Positions 1 to 7,206 are shown, counted from the first letter of the stretch. The stretch is 7,350 nt of DNA from Prevotellaceae bacterium (GCA_030523505.1 JAUNIK010000132.1:1-7350); one strand, 5' to 3'. The notes: generated by a model not told the origin, from the sequence alone. Made by a program: numbers and translations.

Positions 1-550
1 CAATCTTCACTCTGTCGCCCACGAATCCACAGTCCTGCACCTTCTGCGCCACCTCATTGCTTATCATACTGCGGATGGCGTGAGTGAAGTCGGTATCCTT
101 CTCATGCTTCACCATCAGGGCAGCAATCTGTGAAGTGAGACCGTGGAACAGCATCACATTTCCATCGCCCACCTCGTTCAGCACAGAGATGATATTTCCC
201 TCGCCATAGGTAGCACCTTCAGTAGTCTCGATGGTTCCCACATTGGTTATTATGCAATCATCGCCGATGATGTAGTTGTTGATATGACCGCCGATATTCT
301 CAATCAGGCAGTTGTCACCGATTGTGCAGTTACGCAATGTCGCATTGCGGATTCCGGAATGTTTGCTGAAACCTCGTGACACCTCAACATTCTTGTTGAA
401 CTCACCAAGGTTCACCTCACCATAGAAATCCACGCGGGTGATATGTTCAGGCGAGAAATCCTCGCCTACATTTATCGCTGTCCAGTCTTCGGCATAGCAC
501 CCCTGACTCTTCAGCGTCTGAATCTCATTTACAGTTAATAATCTGCTCAT
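1..550 (-). CDS. DUF4954 family protein, N-terminal 183 residues (3' end outside window)
   Basis: A reading frame starts with ATG at 550 and stays open to the left edge, giving 183 codons of a protein whose family is usually about 650-700 residues. The start MSRLLTVNEI, followed by QGCYAEDW and DFYGEVNLGEF, resembles the DUF4954 family (Pfam PF16314 from memory), which occurs mainly in Bacteroides and Prevotella. Residues about 67-107 show hexapeptide-like turns (IRNATLRNCTIGDN, then YIIGDDCIITNVG), consistent with a left-handed beta helix as in acyl- and nucleotidyl-transferases of the GlmU type. No signal peptide is visible, so it is probably cytoplasmic. No enzymatic role is established as far as I know and none is claimed. 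It starts 12 bases after the hflX stop on the same strand, so it is probably co-transcribed with hflX. The family call rests on recalled similarity; the coding call is firm. Confidence 0.78.
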   Translation of the reverse strand, partial: MSRLLTVNEIQTLKSQGCYAEDWTAINVGEDFSPEHITRVDFYGEVNLGEFNKNVEVSRGFSKHSGIRNATLRNCTIGDNCLIENIGGHINNYIIGDDCIITNVGTIETTEGATYGEGNIISVLNEVGDGNVMLFHGLTSQIAALMVKHEKDTDFTHAIRSMISNEVAQKVQDCGFVGDRVKI

Positions 551-562
551 AACTTCGTACTT

Positions 563-1840
563 CTATTCAATTTCCGGATAAAGGAAATCATTATAAGGAT
601 ACTTCTGCACATGCAACTCGCGAACCTTCTTGTAGAGCGTTGTGCGGAACTCCTCGATATTGTCTTTTTCTGTGGCAGAAATGAACAGACAGTTGTCGTT
701 CAACTTCGCCATCCAGGTCTTTTTCAGTTCTTCAAGCGGAATCTCGTTCTTCTTCACCGGAGTAAGGTCGTCCTCGTCCTTCTCAATCCACTTATAATTA
801 TCGATCTTATTGAAGATAATCATCAGTGGTTTCTCGGCACAGCCCAGTTCGGCAAGAGTCTTGTCAACAACCTTTATCTGTTCCTCGAAGTCAGGGTGGG
901 AGATATCCACCACATGAAGCAGCAGGTCGGCCTCGCGAGTCTCGTCGAGGGTAGATTTGAACGAGTCCACAAGGTCGGTAGGCAACTTACGGATGAATCC
1001 AACGGTATCAGCAAGGAGGAACGGCAGGTTGTCAACTACCACCTTTCTTACGGTAGTGTCGAGAGTCGCGAAAAGCTTGTTCTCGGCAAACACATCACTC
1101 TTCGACATAAGGTTCATGATAGTGGATTTACCCACATTGGTATATCCCACGAGAGCCACACGCACCATTCTTCCACGGTTCTTACGCTGGGTGGTCTTCT
1201 GCTTGTCGATTTCAGTGAGACGCTCCTTCAGCAATGATATACGTTGGAGGATGATACGGCGGTCCATCTCCAACTGGGTTTCACCAGGACCACGCAATCC
1301 CACAGCACCACCACGCTGACGCTCAAGGTGAGTCCACAGACGCTGCAGACGAGGGAGCATATAGCGATATTGCGCAATCTCCACCTGAGTCTTAGCCTCG
1401 GCAGTCTGGGCACGCATAGCGAAGATGTCGAGGATGAGCGAGGTTCTATCCAGAATCTTTATCTTCAGTTCGCCCTCAATCACTCTCAACTGCTTTGGTG
1501 ATAGTTCGTCATCGAAGATCACCATACCCACAGGCATCGGTCCCACATATTCCTCTTCAGGAGTATATGGGTTATCGTCCTTCCAACTGTACCAGGCGTC
1601 TTCACAATCCTTTATATACTGCTTTATCTCCTCCAGTTTACCAGTTCCGACATAGGTGGCACCATGAGGACCGTTCACCTTCTGGGTGAAACGCTTCACT
1701 GTGCGGGCACCAGCGGTATCGGCCAGGAATTCCAGTTCGTCGAGGTACTCATTGGTACGGTCTTCGTCCTGCTGGGGAGTGATGAGGCCCACGAGGACAG
1801 CAGTTTCTGTCTTAGCCTCCGAAATTACAAATTCACGCAT
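563..1840 (-). CDS. hflX: GTPase HflX (ribosome-associated GTP-binding protein)
   Basis: A complete 425-residue GTPase of the HflX branch of the Obg-HflX superfamily; family members bind the 50S subunit and split or rescue stalled ribosomes, notably under heat stress. The N-terminal HflX domain (about 15-210) contains YVGTGKLEEI (63-72), FDDELSP (109-115), DRTSLILDIF (131-140) and the family hallmark GLRGPGETQLE (181-191), followed by a basic, helical linker. The G domain carries G1 GYTNVGKST (232-240), a G2 threonine in TLDTT (259-263), G3 DTVGF (278-282), G4 NKID (344-347) and G5 SAT (388-390). Compared with E. coli HflX there are two extra charged segments, about residues 80-103 and 351-378. 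ATG at 1840 is the natural start because the conserved domain begins about 15 residues in. It is transcribed leftward from the dyad promoter, with a leader of about 80 bases. Confidence 0.96.
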   Translation of the reverse strand: MREFVISEAKTETAVLVGLITPQQDEDRTNEYLDELEFLADTAGARTVKRFTQKVNGPHGATYVGTGKLEEIKQYIKDCEDAWYSWKDDNPYTPEEEYVGPMPVGMVIFDDELSPKQLRVIEGELKIKILDRTSLILDIFAMRAQTAEAKTQVEIAQYRYMLPRLQRLWTHLERQRGGAVGLRGPGETQLEMDRRIILQRISLLKERLTEIDKQKTTQRKNRGRMVRVALVGYTNVGKSTIMNLMSKSDVFAENKLFATLDTTVRKVVVDNLPFLLADTVGFIRKLPTDLVDSFKSTLDETREADLLLHVVDISHPDFEEQIKVVDKTLAELGCAEKPLMIIFNKIDNYKWIEKDEDDLTPVKKNEIPLEELKKTWMAKLNDNCLFISATEKDNIEEFRTTLYKKVRELHVQKYPYNDFLYPEIE

Positions 1841-1878
1841 TAAAAATCGTCTTTCTTTTATTATCTTGCACCACTTTC

Positions 1879-1894
1879 GCGCATATCTGTGCGC
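1879..1894 (-). promoter_or_regulatory. Small GC-rich hairpin in the hflX 5' leader
   Basis: The arms GCGCA (1879-1883) and TGCGC (1890-1894) are exact complements around a 6-base loop. They sit about 40 bases before the hflX start, within the predicted untranslated leader. The surrounding leader is AT-rich, so this is its only obvious stable structure. The hexamer TGTGCG also occurs twice, 10 bases apart (1888-1893 and 1898-1903). A role in mRNA stability or in binding a regulator is only a guess; a five-pair stem can occur by chance. Confidence 0.3.
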
Positions 1895-1925
1895 TTGTGT
1901 GCGTACATATTTTATTATTAGAATG

Positions 1926-1957
1926 CAAAATTATAGTATTTTTTGCAGTTTTCCAAA
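1926..1957 (-). promoter_or_regulatory. Promoter for hflX (Bacteroidetes sigma-ABfr type)
   Basis: Read on the minus strand, TTTG (1957 down to 1954) is followed after exactly 20 bases by TAATTTTG (1933 down to 1926). This matches the Bacteroidetes -33 TTTG and -7 TAnnTTTG consensus with the preferred 19-21 spacing and no mismatches. Transcription would start near 1918-1922, leaving a leader of about 80 bases before the hflX ATG at 1840. It overlaps the opposing promoter by 16 bases. Confidence 0.82.
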
Positions 1958-1973
1958 AAAAAGAGTAAATTTG
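1942..1973 (+). promoter_or_regulatory. Promoter for the hexosaminidase-nagB operon (Bacteroidetes sigma-ABfr type)
   Basis: TTTG at 1942-1945 is followed after exactly 20 bases by TAAATTTG at 1966-1973, a perfect match to the -33/-7 consensus TTTG-N19-21-TAnnTTTG. The start of transcription should fall near 1977-1981, giving an AT-rich leader of about 30 bases to the ATG at 2010. There is no Shine-Dalgarno site in that leader, which is usual for Bacteroidetes. Its -33 half overlaps the -33 half of the leftward hflX promoter, so polymerase can probably occupy only one at a time. Confidence 0.85.
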
Positions 1974-2009
1974 TAGTCGAAATCGTAAAACCCAACTAAT
2001 TACCTTATT

Positions 2010-3632
2010 ATGAAAAAATTATCTATCATCGCTTTTGCCCTTATGGCTGCAATGAGTTTATTCGCTCAGAAAGCAGATTACAATGTGGTTCCGATGCCAC
2101 AGACTGTTACCCAAGTCAACAAGCCTTCGTTCACTCTGAATGCCGACACCCGTATCGTTTATGTAGAGGGTGTGGAGCAGATGGAGGACAATGCTCGCTT
2201 CCTCCAGGAGTATATCCAGAAGAATGTTGGTATCAAGGTGCTCACCTCTACCAATATCGCTAAAGCTCCAGCAAATGCCATTAAGCTCGTTCTTGACGAG
2301 AAGGTGGAGAATGCCGAAGGTTATGTGATGACCGTTGACAATAAGGGTGTTGTCATCAAGGGAAGCACTCCTGCTGGTGTGTTCTATGGTATCCAGACTC
2401 TCCGTAAGTCGTTGCCAACAACAGTTTGCACACAGGTGGAACTCCCTGCTGTGCAGATTGCTGATGCTCCTCGTTTCGCTTATCGTGGTATGATGCTCGA
2501 CTGTGGACGCCATTTCTTCCCAGTGGAGTTCGTGAAGGAGTATATCGACCTCATCGCTATGCACAATATGAACCGCTTCCACTGGCATCTCACCGAGGAC
2601 CAGGGCTGGCGTATCGAGATAAAGAAGTACCCAATGCTTACTGCTATCGGTAGTGTGCGCAAGGAGACAACCATCGGTCATAACTCACAGATTTATGACG
2701 GTACTCCTTATGGCGGTTACTACACACAGGAGCAGGCTCGCGAAATCGTTGAATATGCAGCAAAGCGCCATATCATAGTAATCCCAGAGATTGATATGCC
2801 TGGTCATCAGGAGTCGGCTCTCGCAAGTATTCCTGAACTTGGTTGCACTGGTGGTCCTTACGAGGTAGAGACCAACTGGGGCGTGTTCCCTGATATCCTC
2901 TGCATGGGTAATGAGAAGACCTATGAGTTCTGCGAGAATGTTCTCTCGGAGTTGATGGACATCTTCCCATCAGAGATGATTCATATCGGTGGTGATGAGG
3001 CTCCAAAGAAGCGTACCGTGGAGTGTCCTAAGTGTAAGGCTCTCATGGAGCGCGAGGGTTTGAATGAACATAATGTTCAGGGATATTTCACCAACCGTAT
3101 CGAGAAGTTCGTCAACTCGAAAGGTCGTCGCATCATGGGCTGGGATGAGATTCTCGAGGGTGATATCAACAAGAGCGCAACCATCCACTGCTGGCGTGGT
3201 TCTGAGCATGGCATCAAGGCAGCACAGCTCGGTCATGATGTGGTAATGTCGCCTACAACTTATTGCTATCTCGACTATTATCAGTTTGATCCAAAGAAGA
3301 GCGATGAGCCACAGGCTATCGGTGGTTATCTGCCTTTGGAGAAGGTGTATGGTATGATTTCTATTCCTGATGACATCTCGCCAGAGAACCGCAGTCATAT
3401 CCTCGGTGTTCAGGGTAACCTCTGGACAGAGTACATCGGCACAACCAACTATGCTGAGTATATGGTATTGCCACGAATGGCGGCAATCGCGGAAGAAGGT
3501 TGGTGCGAGCATAAGGGCACTTACGAGGAGTTCATGCCACGTATGACCCGCCTCACTGATCTCTACGATCTCTACGGACTCCAGTATGCAAAGCACAACT
3601 GGCCAGAGAAGAAAATCCAGAAAGAATGGTAA
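2010..3632 (+). CDS. Secreted beta-N-acetylhexosaminidase, glycoside hydrolase family 20
   Basis: A complete 540-residue exo-acting enzyme that removes terminal beta-linked GlcNAc or GalNAc from glycans, mucin, chitin or peptidoglycan fragments. An N-terminal signal peptide (1-19: basic MKK, a hydrophobic stretch, likely cut after LFA before Q20) sends it across the inner membrane; the mature start has no lipobox Cys, so it is probably periplasmic or exported. A GH20b-type alpha/beta domain spans about 24-150, followed by the (beta/alpha)8 catalytic domain (about 154-505). The catalytic pair is D329-E330 in HIGGDE (325-330), acting by substrate-assisted catalysis through the acetamido group. 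Other expected pocket residues are R159 (YRG), H266 (PGH), W378 (GWDE), W395 (HCWRG), and W472 with E474 (NLWTE). No carbohydrate-binding module follows. It leads an apparent operon with nagB, 41 bases downstream, which fits GlcNAc scavenging. Exact linkage preference cannot be read from sequence. Confidence 0.94.
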   Translation: MKKLSIIAFALMAAMSLFAQKADYNVVPMPQTVTQVNKPSFTLNADTRIVYVEGVEQMEDNARFLQEYIQKNVGIKVLTSTNIAKAPANAIKLVLDEKVENAEGYVMTVDNKGVVIKGSTPAGVFYGIQTLRKSLPTTVCTQVELPAVQIADAPRFAYRGMMLDCGRHFFPVEFVKEYIDLIAMHNMNRFHWHLTEDQGWRIEIKKYPMLTAIGSVRKETTIGHNSQIYDGTPYGGYYTQEQAREIVEYAAKRHIIVIPEIDMPGHQESALASIPELGCTGGPYEVETNWGVFPDILCMGNEKTYEFCENVLSELMDIFPSEMIHIGGDEAPKKRTVECPKCKALMEREGLNEHNVQGYFTNRIEKFVNSKGRRIMGWDEILEGDINKSATIHCWRGSEHGIKAAQLGHDVVMSPTTYCYLDYYQFDPKKSDEPQAIGGYLPLEKVYGMISIPDDISPENRSHILGVQGNLWTEYIGTTNYAEYMVLPRMAAIAEEGWCEHKGTYEEFMPRMTRLTDLYDLYGLQYAKHNWPEKKIQKEW

Positions 3633-3634
3633 AA

Positions 3635-3665
3635 AATCATAAATCATAAATTCAAAAAATCATAA
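3635..3665 (+). repeat. Three AATCATAA repeats between the hexosaminidase gene and nagB
   Basis: The octamer AATCATAA occurs at 3635-3642, 3642-3649 and 3658-3665, all inside the 41-base gap. The gap is strongly AT-rich and holds no hairpin terminator and no TAnnTTTG element, so the two genes are probably transcribed together. The A-rich tract just before nagB may help ribosome entry, as is common in Bacteroidetes, where Shine-Dalgarno sites are weak or absent. The repeats could equally be low-complexity chance. Confidence 0.5.
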
Positions 3666-3673
3666 TTGTAACG

Positions 3674-4459
3674 ATGCGTGTAATTATTGAAAAAGACTAC
3701 GAGGCTCTTTCGCAGTGGGCTGCAGAGCACGTTATTAAGAGAATCAATGAGTTCGGACCAACTGAAGACTGCAAGTTCGTGCTGGGTCTTCCTACAGGCG
3801 GTTCGCCAATCGGCATGTACAAGAATCTCGTAAAGGCTTACGAGGAGGGGCGTGTTTCGTTCAAGAATGTCATCACATTCAACATGGACGAGTATGTTGG
3901 TCTTCCTAAGGAGCACCCAGAGAGCTACTGGTCGTTCATGCACCGCAACCTCTTCGATCATATCGACTGTCCAGCAGAGCAGGTTCATATCCTCAATGGT
4001 AATGCTGAGGATCTCGCAGAAGAGTGCGCAAACTATGAAATGGCTATCGAGGAAGCAGGCGGTATCGACCTCTTCATCGGCGGTATCGGTCCTGACGGAC
4101 ATATCGCTTTCAACGAACCATTCTCGTCACTCTCTTCACGCACACGCCAGAAGACCCTCACAACAGATACTATCGTAGCAAACTGCCGTTTCTTCGACAA
4201 TGATATCAACAAGGTACCAAAGACAGCCGTAACTGTTGGTGTTGCTACTGTTCTCGATGCACAGGAAGTAATGATCCTCTGCAACGGTCACAACAAGGCA
4301 CGCGCCCTTCAGGCAGCAATCGAAGGTCCTGTTACTCAGCAGTGGACAATCTCTGCTCTTCAGCTCCACCCAGCAGGCATCATCGTTTGTGATGAGGCTG
4401 CAACAGACGAGTTGAAGGTTGCTACCTACAAGTACTTCAAGGATATCGAAAAGAAATAA
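3674..4459 (+). CDS. nagB: Glucosamine-6-phosphate deaminase
   Basis: A complete 261-residue cytoplasmic enzyme (E. coli NagB is 266) that converts glucosamine-6-phosphate to fructose-6-phosphate and ammonia, feeding amino sugars into glycolysis. The numbering stays in register with E. coli NagB: LPTGGSP (39-45) binds phosphate, D72 in DEYVGL is the proton-transfer residue, and D141, H143 and E148 lie in [14 protein letters not shown] (136-149). R172 and K208 are also present. Residues that form the E. coli allosteric GlcNAc-6-phosphate site (S151, S152, R158, K160, Y254) are all conserved, so hexameric, allosterically activated behaviour is a fair inference. The ATG at 3674 places the conserved MRVII start correctly. 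It follows the secreted hexosaminidase by 41 bases without a terminator and is closed by an intrinsic terminator, so the two form a GlcNAc-use operon. NagA and a GlcNAc kinase are not in this window. Confidence 0.97.
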   Translation: MRVIIEKDYEALSQWAAEHVIKRINEFGPTEDCKFVLGLPTGGSPIGMYKNLVKAYEEGRVSFKNVITFNMDEYVGLPKEHPESYWSFMHRNLFDHIDCPAEQVHILNGNAEDLAEECANYEMAIEEAGGIDLFIGGIGPDGHIAFNEPFSSLSSRTRQKTLTTDTIVANCRFFDNDINKVPKTAVTVGVATVLDAQEVMILCNGHNKARALQAAIEGPVTQQWTISALQLHPAGIIVCDEAATDELKVATYKYFKDIEKK

Positions 4460-4475
4460 TCAACCTTGCTTCAAA

Positions 4476-4505
4476 CCCCTCTTCCCACAAGGAGAGGGGC
4501 TTTTT
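4476..4505 (+). terminator. Intrinsic terminator after nagB, touching the helicase start
   Basis: CCCCTCT (4476-4482) pairs exactly with AGAGGGG (4493-4499). After a bulged T at 4483, CC (4484-4485) can pair with GG (4491-4492), leaving a five-base loop. C4500 and five T residues (4501-4505) follow. This is a strong rho-independent terminator 16 bases after the nagB stop. The next gene's ATG is at 4510, so the hairpin also occupies the place where a leader and ribosome-binding region for the helicase would be. Confidence 0.88.
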
Positions 4506-4509
4506 AATT

Positions 4510-7206
4510 ATGGAATACGATCCTTCTCAAGTAAAAGTCATAGAGGCCCAGAAGGGCTTTCATCTCGTTCTCGCACCTCCTGGTTGCGGAAAGACGCAGA
4601 TTCTCACCGAACGAATAAAGTACGCCCATACTAAACTCGGTGTGGAGTATGGCGATATGCTATGTCTCACCTTCACCAACCGTGCTGCGCGAGGTATGAA
4701 AGAGCGAATCCGCACAAATATCGATGACCGTGAGGTAGAGCGTGTATATGTGGGAAATGTGCATAGATTCTGCTCGCGTTTCCTCTTTGAATACGCCCTT
4801 ATCCCAGCCGAAACGAGTGTTATCGACGATGATGACGCCATAAGCATCCTTGCCCGCTATTTCGAGGAAGATGAGGCCTTTGTGACAGTAAACTACCTCA
4901 GAAAGAAGGAGTATTTCGATGTGCTGCATCTGGCAGCGTATATGTACCAGATTGAACATGAACACGGCAAGGATATCCGTCTTCATCCGGAATGTCTTTC
5001 TCCGGAAGAAATCGGAATAATCAAGCAGATATGCGAGAGCCAGTCTGGTTCGTTCTCCCGTGAGGCAATGCTCGATGTGTATCATCATGCCGACAGATAT
5101 CGCGATTTGATAAATACGGCACAGGTGGATATCGGCATTCGCAGCAATGCCCTTCCTGTGCTCCGCAAACTCGAGGCAGCCGATTTTTATGTGAGATATA
5201 AGCGGGAGAACCGTCTCGTTGATTTTGAAGACTTGCTCCTTCTTGCTTACGATGCCCTTAATCATGATGATGAGGGGCGTTTCAAGCATTATCCGTGGGT
5301 GCAGGTTGACGAGGTGCAGGACCTTAATCCATTGCAGTTGAGAATCATCGACTTGCTCTCGATAAAGTTCTATCCACAAGGCAGTTATATGTATCTCGGT
5401 GATGAGCAGCAAGCCATCTTCTCGTTCATGGGAGCGAAGATGACCACCCTCCAAATGCTCAAGGAACGAAGTGGGAAGAATGTGCACCGACTTACAAAGA
5501 ACCACCGTTCACCGAAATATCTCCAGCAGGTGTTCAACCACTACGCCTATCATGTTCTCGGCATTCAGAAGGATATGCTCCCTACATCTGATTCCGAACC
5601 GATAAGGAGTGGCAACGAACTCTCGTTTATGGTGAGCAACACCTTCGACAACGAGTATTCCGATGTGGCACAGCAAGCACAGCGACTCGCATCGCAGAAT
5701 CCCGATGAGACCACGGCAGTCATCGTTACCTCGAATGCCGATGCCGACCTTATCAGTGCGAGGATGAACGATATGAATGTGGGCTATTTCAAAGTGTCGG
5801 GCACTGATATTTTCTCGCTTCCTGAAGTGAAACTCGTGTTAGCCCACCTCGCAGTCTTTGCCAACGAACATAACTTCATTGCTTGGGCCCGTCTGCTCAA
5901 AGGATTGCGGGTTTACGAGCAAGCAGCATCCGCCCGTGGCTTTGTGCGCGATCTTATGGAAAGAGCCTTGCTCCCAACCGACTTGCTACTTCGTGAGAAC
6001 GGTAGTTATGTAATGGATTTTGAACAGACTTGCCGTGAGAAAGAGATAGTGGTGTTTGATACTGAAACTACCGGACTGAATGTTATTGAGGATGATATCG
6101 TGCAGATTGCAGCGATGAAGATGAAGGGTGGGGCGGTAGTGTCTGGTTCGGAGTTCAGCGTTTATATCCATACCGACCGCGAGATACCGCTCATGCTCGG
6201 TGATATCGAGAATCCGATTATTGAGGAGATGAAGAACCATCAACTGTTGAGCCATGAAGAAGCGTTGCAACAGTTTATGGATTATGTCGGTGACGGAATC
6301 CTGCTCGGTCATAATGCCGACTATGATTACAATATCCTCGATGCCAATCTGAAACGTTATCTGCCACAGATTGATTTGAGAACGAAATGTCCGTATTATT
6401 TCGATACGCTTAAACTTACTCGTCTTCTTGAACCGAACCTCCATCAGTATAAGTTGAAGCACCTCCTTGAGGTGTTGCATCTTGAAGGCGAGAACAGTCA
6501 TCTTGCTGATGCCGATGTTGCCGCTACCTGTAATGTTGTTGCCCACTGTCTGCGAAAAGCCCAGGAGGTGATTCCGCAGCAACAGGAGTTTCTCGCACGA
6601 AAAACCGTCAAAGACCGTTCTGCGGCATTCCGAAAGGCGTATAGACAATATTATCTTGATACCCTTGAACGATTGTATGCAAGACAAGAGGAAGTCGGCG
6701 GTTCGATGCTTGTGGGCGAAATGAACAAGTTCTATGATGCACTTGTAGAAGAGGCGATTATCCAACCAGTGAAGGGTTTTGCGTATATAGGTCGTTATAT
6801 AGACAAGGATATTGTGAATGTGGCAGCAGAACTGACACTCAAAGAGCAACTCGCCAGTCATAATCTCGAGATCAGTACGCTGAAAGAGAGCGATCTTTGT
6901 TCGAACGATGTGGTCGATGAGCGCGTTTTCGTGACCACTGTACACAAGGCGAAAGGCTTGGAATTTGATAATGTGATAGTCTTTGATGTTGCTGACGACC
7001 GCTATCCTGGGTTCTATACCCGTAATGATCCCGTGATGAGAGCCGAAGACGCAAGAAAGTTGTATGTGGCTTTGACCCGTGCAAAGAAGAGGATTATGCT
7101 CGCTGTTTCGGCCGAAAAGCGCGACTATCATAATAATGTTCATACAAGAAACTACTCTCCGTTCCTTGCTCCAGTGATGAGATTCTTCACTACCTACAAA
7201 GAGTAA
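4510..7206 (+). CDS. UvrD/Rep-type DNA helicase with embedded DEDDh 3'-5' exonuclease domain
   Basis: An 898-residue SF1A helicase; E. coli UvrD has 720. Helicase motifs, in order: Q-motif glutamine Q7; motif I APPGCGKT (22-29, K28); Ia LTFTNRAA (53-60); Ib VGNVHRF (81-87); II DEVQD (267-271); III GDEQQAIFSFMGA (297-309); IV LTKNHRS (328-334); V VTTVHKAKGLEFD (808-820); VI LYVALTRAKKR (851-861) with arginine finger R857. Between IV and V, residues about 511-685 form a DEDDh exonuclease: Exo I DTETTG (517-522), Exo II HNADYD (601-606, D606) and Exo III H664-x4-D669, so all five active-site residues are present. The exonuclease occupies the 2B position. I infer ATP-driven 3'-5' DNA unwinding coupled to 3'-end trimming in repair; I know of no characterised member. 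Motif III has Met307 where Arg is usual. ATG 4510 is well placed, but only four bases after the nagB terminator, and no clear separate promoter is visible. No frameshift or truncation. Confidence 0.93.
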   Translation: MEYDPSQVKVIEAQKGFHLVLAPPGCGKTQILTERIKYAHTKLGVEYGDMLCLTFTNRAARGMKERIRTNIDDREVERVYVGNVHRFCSRFLFEYALIPAETSVIDDDDAISILARYFEEDEAFVTVNYLRKKEYFDVLHLAAYMYQIEHEHGKDIRLHPECLSPEEIGIIKQICESQSGSFSREAMLDVYHHADRYRDLINTAQVDIGIRSNALPVLRKLEAADFYVRYKRENRLVDFEDLLLLAYDALNHDDEGRFKHYPWVQVDEVQDLNPLQLRIIDLLSIKFYPQGSYMYLGDEQQAIFSFMGAKMTTLQMLKERSGKNVHRLTKNHRSPKYLQQVFNHYAYHVLGIQKDMLPTSDSEPIRSGNELSFMVSNTFDNEYSDVAQQAQRLASQNPDETTAVIVTSNADADLISARMNDMNVGYFKVSGTDIFSLPEVKLVLAHLAVFANEHNFIAWARLLKGLRVYEQAASARGFVRDLMERALLPTDLLLRENGSYVMDFEQTCREKEIVVFDTETTGLNVIEDDIVQIAAMKMKGGAVVSGSEFSVYIHTDREIPLMLGDIENPIIEEMKNHQLLSHEEALQQFMDYVGDGILLGHNADYDYNILDANLKRYLPQIDLRTKCPYYFDTLKLTRLLEPNLHQYKLKHLLEVLHLEGENSHLADADVAATCNVVAHCLRKAQEVIPQQQEFLARKTVKDRSAAFRKAYRQYYLDTLERLYARQEEVGGSMLVGEMNKFYDALVEEAIIQPVKGFAYIGRYIDKDIVNVAAELTLKEQLASHNLEISTLKESDLCSNDVVDERVFVTTVHKAKGLEFDNVIVFDVADDRYPGFYTRNDPVMRAEDARKLYVALTRAKKRIMLAVSAEKRDYHNNVHTRNYSPFLAPVMRFFTTYKE

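Noticed and set aside
143..379. A 78-codon plus-strand frame at the left end
   Set aside because: It lies fully inside the DUF4954 coding region on the minus strand, which has family-like sequence over its whole length.
2970..3647. A 225-codon antisense frame over the hexosaminidase gene, with similar long ones at 611-1237, 2058-2681, 3644-4102 and 4660-5505
   Set aside because: All are in codon register with real genes, so the same scarcity of TTA, CTA and TCA codons explains them. None shows a recognisable motif or its own promoter.
4489..4494. AAGGAG as a Shine-Dalgarno site for the helicase gene
   Set aside because: It is 15 bases from the ATG, buried in the terminator stem, and Bacteroidetes make little use of such sites. 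It is kept only as part of the hairpin observation.
5986..7143. A 385-codon open frame antisense to the exonuclease and C-terminal part of the helicase gene
   Set aside because: Its codons lie in exact register with the helicase codons. In that register antisense stops arise only from sense TTA, CTA and TCA codons, which this genome uses rarely. The predicted protein shows no domain, and the sense strand has full helicase and nuclease motifs.
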